Shown here in pieces: positions 12,038 through 23,918 of a stretch of DNA of 64,000 bases. Made by a program: the position numbers and the translations under genes. The notes under the pieces were generated by a model that was not told where the DNA came from, searched no databases, and saw only the letters and a program-made list of their open reading frames with translations. Positions within the stretch are counted from its first letter, which is position 1. The number at the start of each line of letters is the position of its first letter. Source of the DNA: Cylicocyclus nassatus (taxonomy: Eukaryota; Nematoda; Chromadorea; Rhabditida; Strongylidae); the NCBI GenBank assembly GCA_958299035.1, contig CATQJL010000001.1:19203433-19267432 (forward strand), in the 5' to 3' direction.

Positions 12038-12625
12038 CTCAGATAATCGCCGGGGGCAGGCGGTCCGCAAACTCGCGCTTTTCTGCAGGCGGTCAGCAGA
12101 ATTTTGGGGCGTGGCCAAACCTTCAGCGGGCGGCACTTCCTTTACGGTCGCATATTCTGCCAGCGGGCAGCAATACAGCATTTTTTGCAAGCGCTCGGCA
12201 AATAATTTCTTTCAGCGAGCGCTGCTCAAACTTTCAGCGAGCGCTCGTACTCTTTTTAGGCATTTTCGGGCGTACGTCGAGCGCAGGTAAGACTCTGTGT
12301 GGCAGAGGTGTCACCGTTGGTTTAATTACTCAAGTTTGAGGTACTTTCTCTCAGCGGAAAGTACCTGGGGGTTGCGCGATCCTCCACAAAGGACCGTGCG
12401 GCCCTCGAAATTTTTGCATATTCTCGCGGAAAGTCCGCGAGAATGCGGCCACTGCGCCGCAGCTAATCCATAAAGAAACCGTGATTGTTCTTCAAGCATT
12501 CGTCTTTAATTTCGCCAACTTTCTTCCAAATTTCTGCAAACGGGCCGCAAAAAATCAACGAACTATTTTTCCGGTGCGCGCTTGCTCAAAATTCGCATGG
12601 CCGCCTGCCCCCGGCAATTATCGAG
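12038..12625. mobile_element. CTCAGATAATC family element inserted in LINE-A
   Basis: The 588-bp element has ends CTCAGATAATCGCCGGGG and, inverted, CCCCGGCAATTATCGAG. It is flanked by TT on both sides (12036-12037, 12626-12627). Removing it and one TT rejoins the endonuclease and reverse transcriptase parts of LINE-A in one frame at the position where related elements are continuous. The interior is GC-rich with AAGCGCTCGGCAAA-type repeats and no transposase. Confidence 0.88.
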
Positions 12626-12627
12626 TT

Positions 12628-13980
12628 GTATTGGGAAGAAGTCGGAGTCCCGTCTTCGTTCAATAGTGCAGCCAGCGGTACGCGATATTCACAGAGGTCC
12701 CTTCGGCACTTCTTGAGACTTCGTCTTCCTTCGGCTGCTTCCAGTATCTTGGCTTGCCTGTATTTCCTGAGATCCTCCTGCAAAGCTGTTCTGCAACTGG
12801 CGTTGGCTATCAGTCGCTCGAGATGGGTTGCATTCGGATCCTGCCTCAGAAATCTTCTTCTTTCAAGCATTTCCTTGGTGGTCTTCGAAATGCGTTCAAC
12901 ATTCTTCTCGGAAGTAATTGAGGCGCACTCTCCGCAGGCTCGCAATCCTTTCAGAAGCCGGTCGTAGTCGTACGTTGGGTCCTCCTCGATGGGCCAGTCA
13001 CAACTTGATATGAGATCCTCCAGCCTGTTACCGTCATAAACGACATTCTTCCTTCTTGCGGCACTGTAGCAGACCTTCTTTTCCAGCCTTCGACTGAATC
13101 GTACCTTCGCTCGAAGGAGGCGGTGATCGGAGCCACTGCAGAAGGATGGAACTACCGAGATATCGAGCAAGCTCCACCTTCGGTTGGTGAGAATGTGGTC
13201 GATCTCCGCGTGGGTCGTTCCGTTGGGCGATTCCCATGTCCACCGGCGATGTTCTTTCTTCATAAAGATGGAATTTCCATGGAAAAGTCGTGCGGCGGAG
13301 AGAAGCCCAACAAGACGGTTGCCGTTTTCGTTCCGGAGCCCATATCCAAACTTCCCGATCCTATATTCCTTTTCCAGTGGCATCCCGATTTTCGCGTTGA
13401 AGTCGCCCACAACAAACTTATAAAAGGACTTCTCGTTGCGGACGACCTCCTCCACATCTTCGTAGAAAGCATCTAGTTCTGATTCGTCAGCTGCTGATGT
13501 TGGAGAATAGCAGTTGATGATGCTGATGGTCTTCTGATGTGGAGGTCGTAGTCGTAGGATGCCTAGTCGAGGTGATAGGATCTCGTGCGAATCGACAAGA
13601 TGGACGATAGATGGGTGGACGACAAAGCCGACGCCTCCCACGTTTCGTGATGGAACCTTTTCACCACGAATGATGAGGGTCCCATCACTCATCTGTCGCA
13701 CGTCCTTCTTCCTGGACTTCGTTTTCTGCAGAGTGATGATGTGGTAGTTGATGTGCTCTGCAGCGTCGAGAAGAGCGTGGAAGTCGGCGTTTGTGGAGAC
13801 TGTCCTGGGGTTAAGGTGCAGAGCATGAGGCAGTCTCCATGGCGTGTCGTCCGGGCAGACGTGTCGTTTTTGTCCAATCCGAAAGGCGTCCTGAGTACCC
13901 TGACATCGTTCTTGCTACCACCCGGCGCCGTAGGCGGGATCCGATGTACAGGGTTTTTTCTAAATCTTCTTGCTGTCTAA
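12628..13980 (-). pseudogene. LINE-A endonuclease domain (broken)
   Basis: This is an apurinic/apyrimidinic-type endonuclease of the RTE family, which nicks target DNA before reverse transcription. The main frame runs from about 13800 down to 12628. It shows LQKTK (family LQET), [20 protein letters not shown] and SGSDHRL, the last three being conserved motifs. The Glu of LQET, a catalytic metal ligand in this family, is Lys here. Upstream, near 13809, a one-base loss shifts the frame so that the N-terminal [20 protein letters not shown] block lies in another phase. A connector after the domain contains [10 protein letters not shown], just before the inserted element. Confidence 0.92.
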
Positions 13981-14110
13981 GTAATAAAATTTTTTTCCCT
14001 ACAAGAGGTGGCTTACTAGGCCTACTCTTGATTTCCACGGGGCGATCGCTGACCCTGGGCTTGGAGCGCGGAGTGACCGCCTAGCGACCAGAAGAAGCCA
14101 GACGGCGGAG

Positions 14111-15294
14111 GATCTGGCGTGGCCAGCTCTTAGCTAGGCATCCGGCCGAAACCGGAAACGTCGAACTCCTTCACAGCTTGGGAAACCCTACCAGAGTATA
14201 CACTCGGCTGTGCATCGCAGTTCGACACCCAGTGTCACCCCCACGCCACGATGAGGCGACCGACCATTGTGGGGGATATCCTTCTCTAGGCGAAACAATT
14301 TCGAAAGAAGTTCTTGCCATATGGAGAAGAAGATTTAGCAGTAGCAATTTTATAAAAAAGACAGAGATTTGAATGCTATGAAGGTGAGTTAATGGGGTGT
14401 GGCATAAAAGTTGTGGCGGCCACAGCTTTTTAGGGGTTGTGCCACACCCCATTAACTTACCTCCAAGAATTTTAGGGAACAGAATACACAAAGTTTGATA
14501 GCCTGGGTCTTGTAGTTTTCATAGGAGTAATTTGTGCTTAATTCATCTTCTTCGCTCTGAAAAAAGCTGGTCAATCGCAGCCATTAGAAGCGAAAAATGG
14601 AATAAACGAGATTTTGGCCTGCTTCTAATTCCATAATTTAGTGGAATTTGACAGGATTCATGGTGTGGAAATACGTGGAGTGGTGCTTTGTACTGAGTAC
14701 AAAAGGAGTTAGCCAGTTTACTTCTGAAATATAGTTAGTCATGTTTGAAAGTGATCACTTCACTTTGAGTGGTCCACTATAAGAAACCCTCAGAATTTGC
14801 TAAAACCTGACCCATGGAGGTCTTTTGAGTGATAAATACGAATATGTGACTAATTGTGCATAGTAGCGCCTTTATATCATGCCTATGGTAGGCAAACGAT
14901 AATGATAATGGGGGAGGGCGTCGTATACGGCGCTTGTGTGCCACATCTCTTGCTCGACTCTAACCACAGCTCCTTCAAAAGGAGGAAGTGGCGCGCTAAG
15001 TTCCAGAGCCACTCAAACTCCGCCCAATCGCTTGCGACGGCAATCTCCTCAAACAAAGTTTCCTTAATGCTTTCCTTAATGCTTCCACACGGGTCTAACA
15101 AAACATGAGGACTACACTTTTAACTGCTACGACCTACATAGATAAGGCAAAAATATAGAAAAGATTACGCGGGCTGCATTTATTGTGTGTTATATTTGGT
15201 TTTACTACTTTGTTTCGGAGTAATCGCACTCGATCCAGGACAGTTGCAATTTGTGTAATATTATAGATTGCACCTAATTATCAACCACTCGAAG
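14111..15294. other. Non-coding stretch with one hairpin
   Basis: I see nothing except the hairpin at 14382-14462, which is listed separately. Confidence 0.4.
14382..14462. repeat. Strong hairpin, ~23-bp outer arms
   Basis: AGGTGAGTTAATGGGGTGTG and its near-complement (CACACCCCATTAACTTACCT) enclose a second, imperfect inverted pair (GTTGTGGC/GCCACAGC). The 81-bp unit could be a miniature element or a small structured RNA. No flanking duplication was seen. Confidence 0.75.
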
Positions 15295-15662
15295 ATGTCT
15301 ACATCAGAACTCAATAATATTGCTGGTTGCTTCGTTTGTTTTGATCTGAGTTACATTCCAAATACCGCATGGATTCTGGAATGCGGAATATTTCCGGCGA
15401 ATGGTCTTGTTGGAAAAACAAGAAGCCGAATCTTGGGAGAAAAGCTGCTGCGCTTTGCAAATTGCAACCGTTTACCAAGCTTTCGACCTTATCACTGCCG
15501 TAAGTTAAAACAGGATGTTTAGTGGCGGAAGTTTATAGATTATTTCAGTTATCACATTAATCTGTTCCATCCGCACTTGCAGAATGTTGTCACCAAACCA
15601 TCATTCGAAGTTTACAAAATGAGCTCGCATATGTATGCCAGAATCTCATGGTATCAAGTTGA
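15295..15662 (+). CDS. Candidate two-exon small Cys-containing protein
   Basis: Exon 1 is 15295-15499, starting at ATG after ACTCGAAG. It ends at a consensus donor (GCC|GTAAGTT). An acceptor TTGCAG at 15577-15582 gives an 83-bp intron and keeps the frame (split codon C|AA). Exon 2 is 15583-15662 and ends in TGA. The joined product has 94 residues and a cluster HCQCCH across the junction. An alternative acceptor TTTCAG at 15548 gives a different short end. No signal peptide or known domain was recognised. The support is splice-site quality and frame continuity only. Confidence 0.28.
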
Positions 15663-17148
15663 TCCAAAAGTCTTTCATAAACAATTTTGTAAAGTGTAGT
15701 CTCCTCCACTTTAACAGATTCGTCTTAACTGATACAGATAAGGGAGTAATTTATGCTCATATTTCAACTGCTTGAAGAAAAAGAAACCGGTATCGGTATA
15801 CTGCAACGCCACAAGCTGGCGAGCAAAAAATTCAGAGTGCATATTGATGTTCGTTGCCGGAAATAGTCAAAAATCTGTTCTACTTTCCGCTTTCCTGGAA
15901 AAACTGTGCGACAGGATATCTTTGCAAGTACTTACTCAATCTTTCATTTGTATTCTCAATGTTGTTCCATACATAATTCTTTGATGTCCTAATGGCTTAT
16001 TTACTTAGGCTTGCCCAGTAATAACACACGTTTTCTATCAACCTCAAAATAATTTTTGGCAGAAGTTTTTTTTCCATGCAACAAAAACTATGACGTACAG
16101 CAAATTGCATAATTGCAGCCTTTTCGAGAAAAATTCTAGCCAAAGTTGAACAGTGCTCACTGTACCACTTACTTGTGGTCAAATGGCATAAAGAAATTGA
16201 TTTTACGATAGTTATCTACGAGAAATGCTGCATAGTCCGAAAGTGTCCACTTTTTTCTGCATTCTAAGAAAGGCCAAAAACTGTCTTTTTGAAATTTTCT
16301 ATATTTTCTTTCCAGAGCATAAAGAAATCTTGCAGTATCTTTATATTTAGTTGTACAAAGTTCACTCTAGCTGCACAGAGAGATGTTGCTGCAGTCGCTA
16401 TTCGATTGATGTTTCTATACAACATAGAAATGGCTCCGGAGCTCTGCCAAGTTTGATTCAAAACTTGTGTGCTCAAAATTTCAAAAACGTAAACTTAAAA
16501 ATGTTTTGTCAAGTTTGTGAAAACAGCCGAACATCTCTTGTAGGTGAGAAACAGGGGAATGGAAATTCGGAATTTTAATATTATTAAATCATGGAACTCC
16601 GATATGACAGAGATTTCAGAAAAGCGAAAGCATAAACAATAGTTAGATAGGGGAGGCTTTTAGACTCCACGAAAGGTTTCTATAAGAAAAAAGGTTTTAC
16701 TTCAAAAACCAAAGCTTGAGGGAAATGATGTGAAAAACTTGCGTTAATTATGAATCAATCTAATCTTTATTTGAGTTGTCCCAAAAAATCGCTCGCACCA
16801 ATTTCAAGCAATCATTACCTCTGATTCCACCAATCTGCTCGCTTTTATCTACCTGTTCTCTTTAAGTGAGCGAAGTTTATGCTGCTTAATCTCTATCAAA
16901 AGTTATGATTTGCCTGTTTTGCACAGCTCTTTCCAAGGCCATAACATTCGATAAGGAAAGGTTTAAGCAACTTAAACTCTTTTTACTCAAAACCAACAGC
17001 TAATGGAACCTGTGATAATCTATGATCGGATTGTTATTATAAGCTTCAGACTTTTTATGAGCTTTCGAAAATTGAAAATTTGAGAAAATTTCTCCTACTA
17101 TCCCTCCTATCAGTCCATGACCATCAAAAGCGTTGGGTTATCATTATA
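15663..17148. other. Non-coding stretch
   Basis: I recognise no gene or repeat in it. Confidence 0.4.
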
Positions 17149-17490
17149 GAACACTAGCTGGTACCCGGCTCCGCCGTATGTTCCGAATAGAAAATTCCAT
17201 TTCTCAACCGATCCGGACCAGACTTGGCACACATACACTTCGAATCCCGGCGGGTTTCACAGTCCACTTTTCGTTCTCGATCGATGTCGATTTTACCAAT
17301 TTTTTGCAAAATTTGAGATCGGCGACGAAAAGTAGCCTATGGCACCCGCCGGGGCCCGAAGTGTATGTGTGCTAAGTTTGGTCCCGATCGGTTCGGAAAT
17401 GGAATTTTCTATTCGGAACATACGTACACACAGACATACAGACATACAGACAGACAGACAAACAGACATTCAGCTTTATATATAAGATAA
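17149..17490 (+). repeat. Dispersed foldback repeat of the GGCTCCGCC family, copy 1
   Basis: It starts CTGGTACCCGGCTCCGCC and ends in a TTTATATATAAGAT tail after a GACATACA microsatellite. The arms are inverted: CGTATGTTCCGAATAGAAAA near 17174 is mirrored near 17420. The same family recurs at 51148, 54936 and, inverted, 56215. The class is unknown. Confidence 0.7.
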
Positions 17491-19504
17491 TTTACCCTTT
17501 AAAACAAAAACACAAAGCAAATTGGTTGAATATATCAGAAGCTATGAATTTTTCAAGTGGTTCAAACCAACTCTCGGAACTACTTAAACTATTGAGTCGG
17601 TGCAACAATTTTCGTTTTTTGGACCGTATCGCAACTTCTTAGAATAACGGTCCGAGCAAATTGCTTCTTTTTTTGCAGCTGTCATGTTTCCTACGCGACT
17701 TTTCGATGAGCGCTAACATAGTCGCCAAAGCCAGCAATGCTTTCTTTACCAGGTCTAATTTTCGCTAAATTTAAGGTTTCAAATTCCCTCTTCCTTGAAC
17801 CTGGGCATCTTCATGTACTCGTAATATGTTATCTGTGCCAGATCCAGGTTAGTGCGGTGGTATCATTTATAGACCTTACATTTCGACAAAGTCGCCGTCT
17901 TCTGAAATCTGAAGAAGATTGCAGTTATTCATCTGCGAATAAGACCTCTAAACGCAATCCCAAAACATCAGTCAGTTTGGATTTCATCCCAAGGGCAACA
18001 TGCTGAGTCACACGCTGATGTAGTAAAAAGTGACCTATGTTCAACCGCGGGTGTTACTGAGTTAGTCAGTAACCGCGCAAATAGACGGGCGACACTGTGC
18101 ATTGCTCAGTTTTTTCATATGTTACTTTTGAAGGTGCTTTGATAATTACCTGGTAGTGCAAACCTCTTGCAAATCAGTGCAATCTTTGATATTTACTCAG
18201 CTTTGTTTTGAGATTTGCTGATTGTGTTCAAGAGTCCTAATTTCCGCAAAAATCGCATAACACGTAACTGCACCAAATACTGCAAAATCTTAAATTTCGA
18301 GGCGACAAAATACAATTATTGATATCACAGCCTTACAAAATGAGCGATTGCTTCAAAACAAGTGGATTATGAATTCGGGGTATATCAGGGCACACCCTGA
18401 AATTGTCAAATACGGCTATATATTCAAAAGACGCATTTATAGCAAAAAATGATAGCGTTAGAAAGAAGAGAAAAAGTCACAAGAGACCGAATATAAAAAT
18501 TGGTCGCTTTAGAAAATATATTTAACCAGTTCACCTCAGCTTCGCTAAGGCTTGCACTGGTCCTCCTATCTGTACTCCTTACTCATTCCCGCACGATAAT
18601 CACAATGAAACTCACCGCGCTGTGCAGGCTATCACGAATGATTAGTAACCAACTATTCATTCCTAATGCTTTTTCAAATGAGATTGGTAATTTCGCGTAG
18701 AGGAAACTTTTTCCTTAGAAACAGATGCAAATTTTGATTAGGTTTTGGGCTTTATATGGTTTGGTAATCGCCGTAAGGGCATAACTGTGAGCTACACTTA
18801 CGCGCAAAAATCAAAAACCCCAATGATTGATTGTAAAATTTTGGCAAATTGGACATTTACGCAATTAAACTTTTTGGTGCCACTTTCGTAAAGTGATAAA
18901 CTTTTCCTCACCTTTTTGAGCTGAAGTCCTTGGCATGGACATAAACTTATCAATATATTCATGGCTTTGCAAAAAGTGGTGCTACAGACATATTTTTGCT
19001 GGCCAGAATCCAAGCAAATCCGTTTGAAGCGCATTTTTTGAGGGATCCACTGAACGGATCCGCTCGTGCTTTTGCACAGTAGACTTCTATACTAGTAGCA
19101 TGCAATGTGCGAAGTTTGAGCTTAGAATGTTGGCTGCAGCATGCTGGACAAATTTCGTAACGGAAAACTCAACAACAACAACAAAACGTAAACATCCTCA
19201 GCCGGTTATTATATATTTGATTGTAAAAAACATGCCGAAGATGTACAAAACATCGCTTCGGTTTGTAAAAGGGTTTCCCAATCTGCAGACTAACAGAGCA
19301 TCTTAAAAAGCCTTGATGAGGATCCTGAAAATTAGCGACTTAAACGAAGTAAAAACTAAGGGCTGCCTTTGGCGATTATCTTATTGTCAGCGCTTGTTGG
19401 AAGAGTGGCATAGAAAACATAACATTGAAAAAAAGGAAAAGATTCTGCATCGAATACTCCTTGAACTATTGTTATCTCTACTCTGCAAGATTTGCGGGTT
19501 GGTC
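17491..19504. repeat. Mostly non-coding, with decayed mariner-foldback interior
   Basis: The stretch 18220-18530 resembles 29030-29340 inside the mariner foldback: shared ATAACA..GCACCAAA, AATGAGCGATT and CCTGAAATTG blocks in the same order. The rest shows no gene. Confidence 0.5.
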
Positions 19505-19540
19505 TAAAAAACGGAAAGAACTTTTGCACCAACCCAGTAT
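19505..19540 (-). mobile_element. Orphan mariner-type terminus
   Basis: GAACTTTTGCACCAACCCAG followed by TATA matches the right end of the mariner-type elements listed here. No matching left end was placed with confidence. Confidence 0.55.
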
Positions 19541-19879
19541 ATGTATATAAGGTGGAAAGCCTTTAGTAAGTGTGTGCAGTCACAGTATGTTTGTATAGAA
19601 TCTTTTCCGCAATTATGCTAAAACTTTGCACACAAATGTTTTCGACCTCTGTTTGAGCTGTTTCGCTGGGCCGTTATGTCGATTTTATAGACTTACGGTA
19701 CTTTGTTGTGAAAAAAAAAACTTTTACCAAGCGCTAACAAGTCACATCCATGGCTGTAGGCAAATAACAGCAAAAGCTCGTCTCAATATCGAACTGGAAA
19801 AATGAGGAGAATTAAGCCATGATTAATGCCATCGCCGGTGGATATCGGAATCGCTTAAAGGTAGTGGCTCGGCAAATTT

Positions 19880-20200
19880 GAACCTAGTGAATTTTCGCTT
19901 ACCTGGAGTTATTCGATACGCTGATTTTGAAAATGCACTTTTGAAAGCTTGAAAACGGCGAAAACGAGCGTTTTTCAATGCCCTTCTTTTTGGTGGACGA
20001 GTGGAACAAGGGTGATGACGCTGAATCGTTGCAGGACTCAATGATTATGGCATTGCGGCGGGCAGCCTCCAATGGTGAGAAGGAAGTTGTCAACTCGTCC
20101 GGGTGCGTGTAAGATCGACTTGTGCGTGTAAATTTAATAGCGATTTTCTCGACAGGGAAGGCATGCTGTGCAACCGGGATTGCACTGTTTTCATACTTGG
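19880..20200 (+). repeat. Dispersed repeat shared with 43738-44040
   Basis: Both copies share in order TTTTCGCTTACCTGGAGT, a GATTTTGAAAAT-like block, GGATGACTGGAACA-like sequence, a GCGTGTAAG block, GCATGCTGTGC and TGTTTTCATA. There is no coding potential. LINE-B begins shortly after this copy. Confidence 0.65.
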
Positions 20201-20261
20201 ACGATAAGGAATCTACTGCGTTAAGACCCTGGGTTGTCAAGTTTTGCCGATCCACTGCCTT

Positions 20262-22400
20262 TAACGGAAAGACTCATGCGGAGATCGACCACATTCTCAC
20301 CAACCAAAGGCGGAGCTTGCTCGATGTCTCAGTAGTTCCATCCTTCTGCAGTGGCTCCGATCATCGCCTCTTTCGAGCGAAGGTACGATTTAGTCGAAGG
20401 CTGGAAAAGAAGGTCTGCTACAGTGCCGCAAGAAGGAAGAATGTCGTTATGACGGTAATAGGCTGGAAGAGCTCATATCAGGTTGTGACTGTCCAATCGA
20501 GAGGACCTAACGTACGACTACGACCGGTTTCTGATAGGATTGCGAGCTTGTGGAAAGTGCGCCTCAGCAACTTCTGTGAAGAACTTAGAATGTATTTCGC
20601 TGAAGTGCGCACTGAAGGGCGATTAGACCATGAAGGCATCTACGGCTCCAGGACAAGACCACCTTTCCGTCGAATTTTTGTGAGCCGAAGGACAACGTCT
20701 ACACAAGATTCTCGCGTCGCACCCAACATTTTAGGGAACGGCCATAGGTTGTCGGTGTTGTCGGTGTTGTCGGTGTTGTCGGTGTTGTCGATGTTGTCGG
20801 GGGTGTCGGTGTTGTCGGGGTTGTCGAGGTTGCCGGTCGTTGTAGGACCTTATGATAGCCTCCACGTTTCGCGCTCTCTCTAAGCTGTCTCTGACCCCGA
20901 CAACTCCGACAACGCCGACAACACCGACAACACCGACAACATCGACAACCTATGGCCATTCTCTTACCTTCAAAAGGAAAGGATTCCCGACTAGTGGAGA
21001 ACATTAAGAACCGTCCTTGTTTTCAAGAAGGGTAAACGGGAAGATCTTCGGAGCTACCGTCCAATATGCCTGCTGAGTGTGCTGTACAAGTTTTTCACGA
21101 TTATCCTCGCTCGCATATCTAGGACACTGGATAAAGCTCAACCCCAGGAACAAGCTGGATTTCGCAAAGGATTCAGCTGCATGGACCACATCCAGAAGTT
21201 TCAAGGGTTATAGAAGTCTGCCGGAAATTCCGACTGCTTCTCGTCCTAACCTTTGTCGACTACGAGAAAGCCTTTGACAGCGTCGAAGCCGACGCCATCC
21301 TGTTTGCGCTAGTCGATCAAGTAATGGACCCAGCTTTTGTGAGGACGTTAGCCGACTGCTACAAGGACTGCACAGGACGATGCATCTCTTTCATCGTCCC
21401 CTGACCATCCCAGTTGGCAGGGGAGTCCGACAAGGCCCAAGCTGTTCACCGCGGCCTTGCAGTGGGTGATGAAGTTGCTGGACTGGCAGTACGAGAGAGG
21501 CATACGAGTTAATGGGAGATTCCTGTCAAACCTTCGTTTGCAGACGACATCGTTCTCTTCTTGAGTACCACTGAAGTAGAGACGATGCTGAAGGGAACTA
21601 AACGAAGCAGGGAAGAAGATCGGATTGCGAATAAATCGGAAGAAAACTCAGTTTATGAGGAACGCCCTTTGCGAAGATGCAGAAATGGAATTGAAAGGCA
21701 CTCCTGTTATGGAGACGTCTTGTTACGTGTATCTCAAACGTTCGATGAACATGGAGAACGACTTGAGGGAAGAACTTAACAGGAGAAGAAGAGCAGCTTG
21801 GGGCCGCTTTCGGGCCTCTGAAGGAAGCCACCGACCGACTGACGGACCCAGAGCTTCGTGCCCACCTGTTCAACTCAACCGTTTTCCCGGCGCTTTGTTA
21901 CGCAGCTGAGACTTGGGTCGACAATGTAGTCACGTCAAAAGCTTTACGGACCCACAGAGCGCTCGAGCGCAGTCTTCTGAAGATGATCCGACGCAAACGA
22001 CATCTAGTCGGACTTTGCAGTGCGGATATGAAAAGAACGTCCCGTCTTCGTGACCCAGCGAAATACGTTGCGAAAGCCAAACACCGATGGGTCGGTCATA
22101 TCATGAAAAGAACAGACGACAGATGGACACTAAGAACATCTGAGTGGAATCCTCGCAAACCCAACGTTCCCGAGGAAGACCACTGACAAAACAGGACCAC
22201 TTCAGAAATCAGCTGGATATTACTTTCGCCCCTGAAATTCGTAGACGCAGCCACCGACGACGATTAGGAAGATTATGAATGTCTGAAGCGAGGGACAGGG
22301 ATGAATGGCAACTTCTGTACTGGGGCTCGCACGTCACGTGAGGACGGGCCACCTAATTATCTTTATACTTACTATGTAAGTAAGTATAAAAACAGAACGC
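20262..22400 (+). mobile_element. LINE-B: 5'-truncated, deleted RTE-clade LINE
   Basis: This is the same family as LINE-A but in opposite orientation. It starts inside the endonuclease ([10 protein letters not shown] at about 20276), continues to the SDHRL and [13 protein letters not shown] region, then jumps by deletion into the start of the reverse transcriptase (about 20588). It ends at about 22400 with a short tandem TAAG-like tail. The reverse transcriptase is frameshifted many times. It retains RQG, but a deletion removes the bases after it, and a one-base loss falls directly before the FADD motif (about 21540). A 230-bp element interrupts it at 20734. Confidence 0.9.
20734..20963. mobile_element. 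Miniature Harbinger-like element with minisatellite arms, inserted in LINE-B
   Basis: The left end GGGAACGGCCATAGGTTGTC and right end, inverted, GACAACCTATGGCCATTCTC are flanked by TTA (20731-20733 and 20964-20966). LINE-A has a single TTA at the same spot (near 11790), so it is an empty site. Each arm is a tandem array of about 9 bp (TGTTGTCGG), about ten units on the left and about eight on the right, with a short unique centre. The element has 230 bp and no coding capacity. Confidence 0.92.
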
Positions 22401-22947
22401 CTAGATTTTTTAATTTTTTTCTACAATTAGTTTGATTTCCTCAGTGAAATGAAAATTGATGAAGTGCGCATCCCAGTTACTTCAAAAAGAGCTTGCCAAT
22501 TTCCCGAAACTCATCCGTCTTCTCATAAATTTGTATTTTTAAAAGTATTAGGTTGTTCGGAAATTAATGTCCGTTTTGAATTTCAACCGCAAAAAGTCAT
22601 ACACTTTTCATTCCTGTGGCCGTATTCATCAACGAACCTTGAGGTTAAATTTTACCTTGAGAGCACGTCTCAAGGTAGATTTTAACCTCAAGGTAACTTT
22701 GCTATTCACAAATCTACCTTGAGGTTAAAATCTACCTCGTAGTCAACAGAGTACTCACTGACGTTTATTCGGAACATGCCATGACGTATCAGCGGTGCAT
22801 GAAATCTTCTACTGCTAGTGATTTTCCGACTGCCATGTTGATAATGCCGTATATCTTGTAGGTGCACGTTACCATGGTTTGGCGGGAAAGTCTTCTGAGG
22901 AACTAAGCAATCATGTTTCAACATGATTGGACGTGGCAATTGATATA

Positions 22948-23497
22948 GGGTTGTCTCAAATGTTAGTACGCACTTTTTGATCGTTAATATCTCCTCTCAC
23001 ACAAAGTCTTTCGGTTAGATTCAACAGCCATCCAGTAGAGCAGGCTTGAACTTAGATTGCTGGTATGGAGCAAAGCACCTATAGCTCTTCATTACTGTAG
23101 TATAACAAAGTTAAAACCCTCCTTAACTTCCTATCAAATTTATATAAAAACATACATTGATGGTTGAAATCAATGTATGAATTTTGGCCCAAAATGGCTA
23201 AACCAATTGGAACGCGTAGAAACTCTTAGCAAGGTTGTCTAATGGTGTTAGCATCTCTGAAACACTGCTACACAACTTTCCAGCTTTTTGGAAGCTTTTT
23301 TTGCTGGCCTATTTCAAAATGGCGCTGTATATTTTCCTACCGATCTTACAGCAATTAAGAGCCATAGGTGTTTTGCTCCATACTATAAACCTAAGTTGAA
23401 GCGCACTACTGCATGGTACTTGCAGCTAAGCAAAAGACTTCCTGAGAAGAGAGTTACCACCGATCAAAGAGTGAGTACTTACATTTGGGACACCGTG
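22948..23497. repeat. Foldback repeat inside the nested element
   Basis: GGTTGTCTCAAATGTTAGTA at the left is mirrored near 23490, and GGAGCAAAGCACCTAT near 23066 is mirrored near 23370. The ends resemble Tc1/mariner termini. The open frame at 23288-23635 lies on one arm and is probably not a gene. Confidence 0.65.
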
Positions 23498-23918
23498 TAC
23501 ATTAGGAAGAACACGCTTCATGGCCATCAGAGTATAAGTAGAGTTAGAATTGAGCTGTATCATATGAAACGCAAATACCGCAAAGATTCACATAAGTTTT
23601 CAAAATTTTTACATAACTCTGTTTCACTCTTATAGTTTAGTATGTAAAATTTGGTCTCAAAACTCCTCCCGCCCTCTTTGTTAGGATCCGGAACAGGACG
23701 ACGCCGATCCTTTTAAGGAGGGAATCGCCCAATCGAACAACCTACATCGCCCTATCGAACAACCCCTTTCTTCCACGAATCCAGGATGGGGACGCCAAAG
23801 GTGAACTGTGTGTGCAATGACACACATGATCATATGAAATGAAGCGACTGTACGCAACTGGCGAGATCAAGCGGGAAATCATAAAAATCGATAATGGCAA
23901 AGGCAAAGTCGTTTCACG

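Larger units (their letters stand above)
10340..14110 (-). mobile_element. LINE-A: RTE-clade non-LTR retrotransposon, near full length, inactive
   Basis: On the minus strand the order is 5' region (about 14110-13980), apurinic endonuclease (13980-12628), reverse transcriptase (12035-10370), then a short tandem tail of TAAG-like units (10340-10361). The protein parts closely resemble the endonuclease and reverse transcriptase of RTE-type elements abundant in hookworms. It is disrupted by the 588-bp element at 12038-12625, by at least three frameshifts and by lesions in active-site motifs. The 5' boundary is approximate. Confidence 0.9.

Noticed and set aside
20699..21004. Long cysteine/arginine- or threonine-rich reading frames over the minisatellite
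   Set aside because: They are translations of the 9-bp repeat in the inserted element, not a gene.
23288..23635. 115-codon frame
   Set aside because: It lies on one arm of the foldback at 22948-23497 and beyond its end; no domain or splice context.
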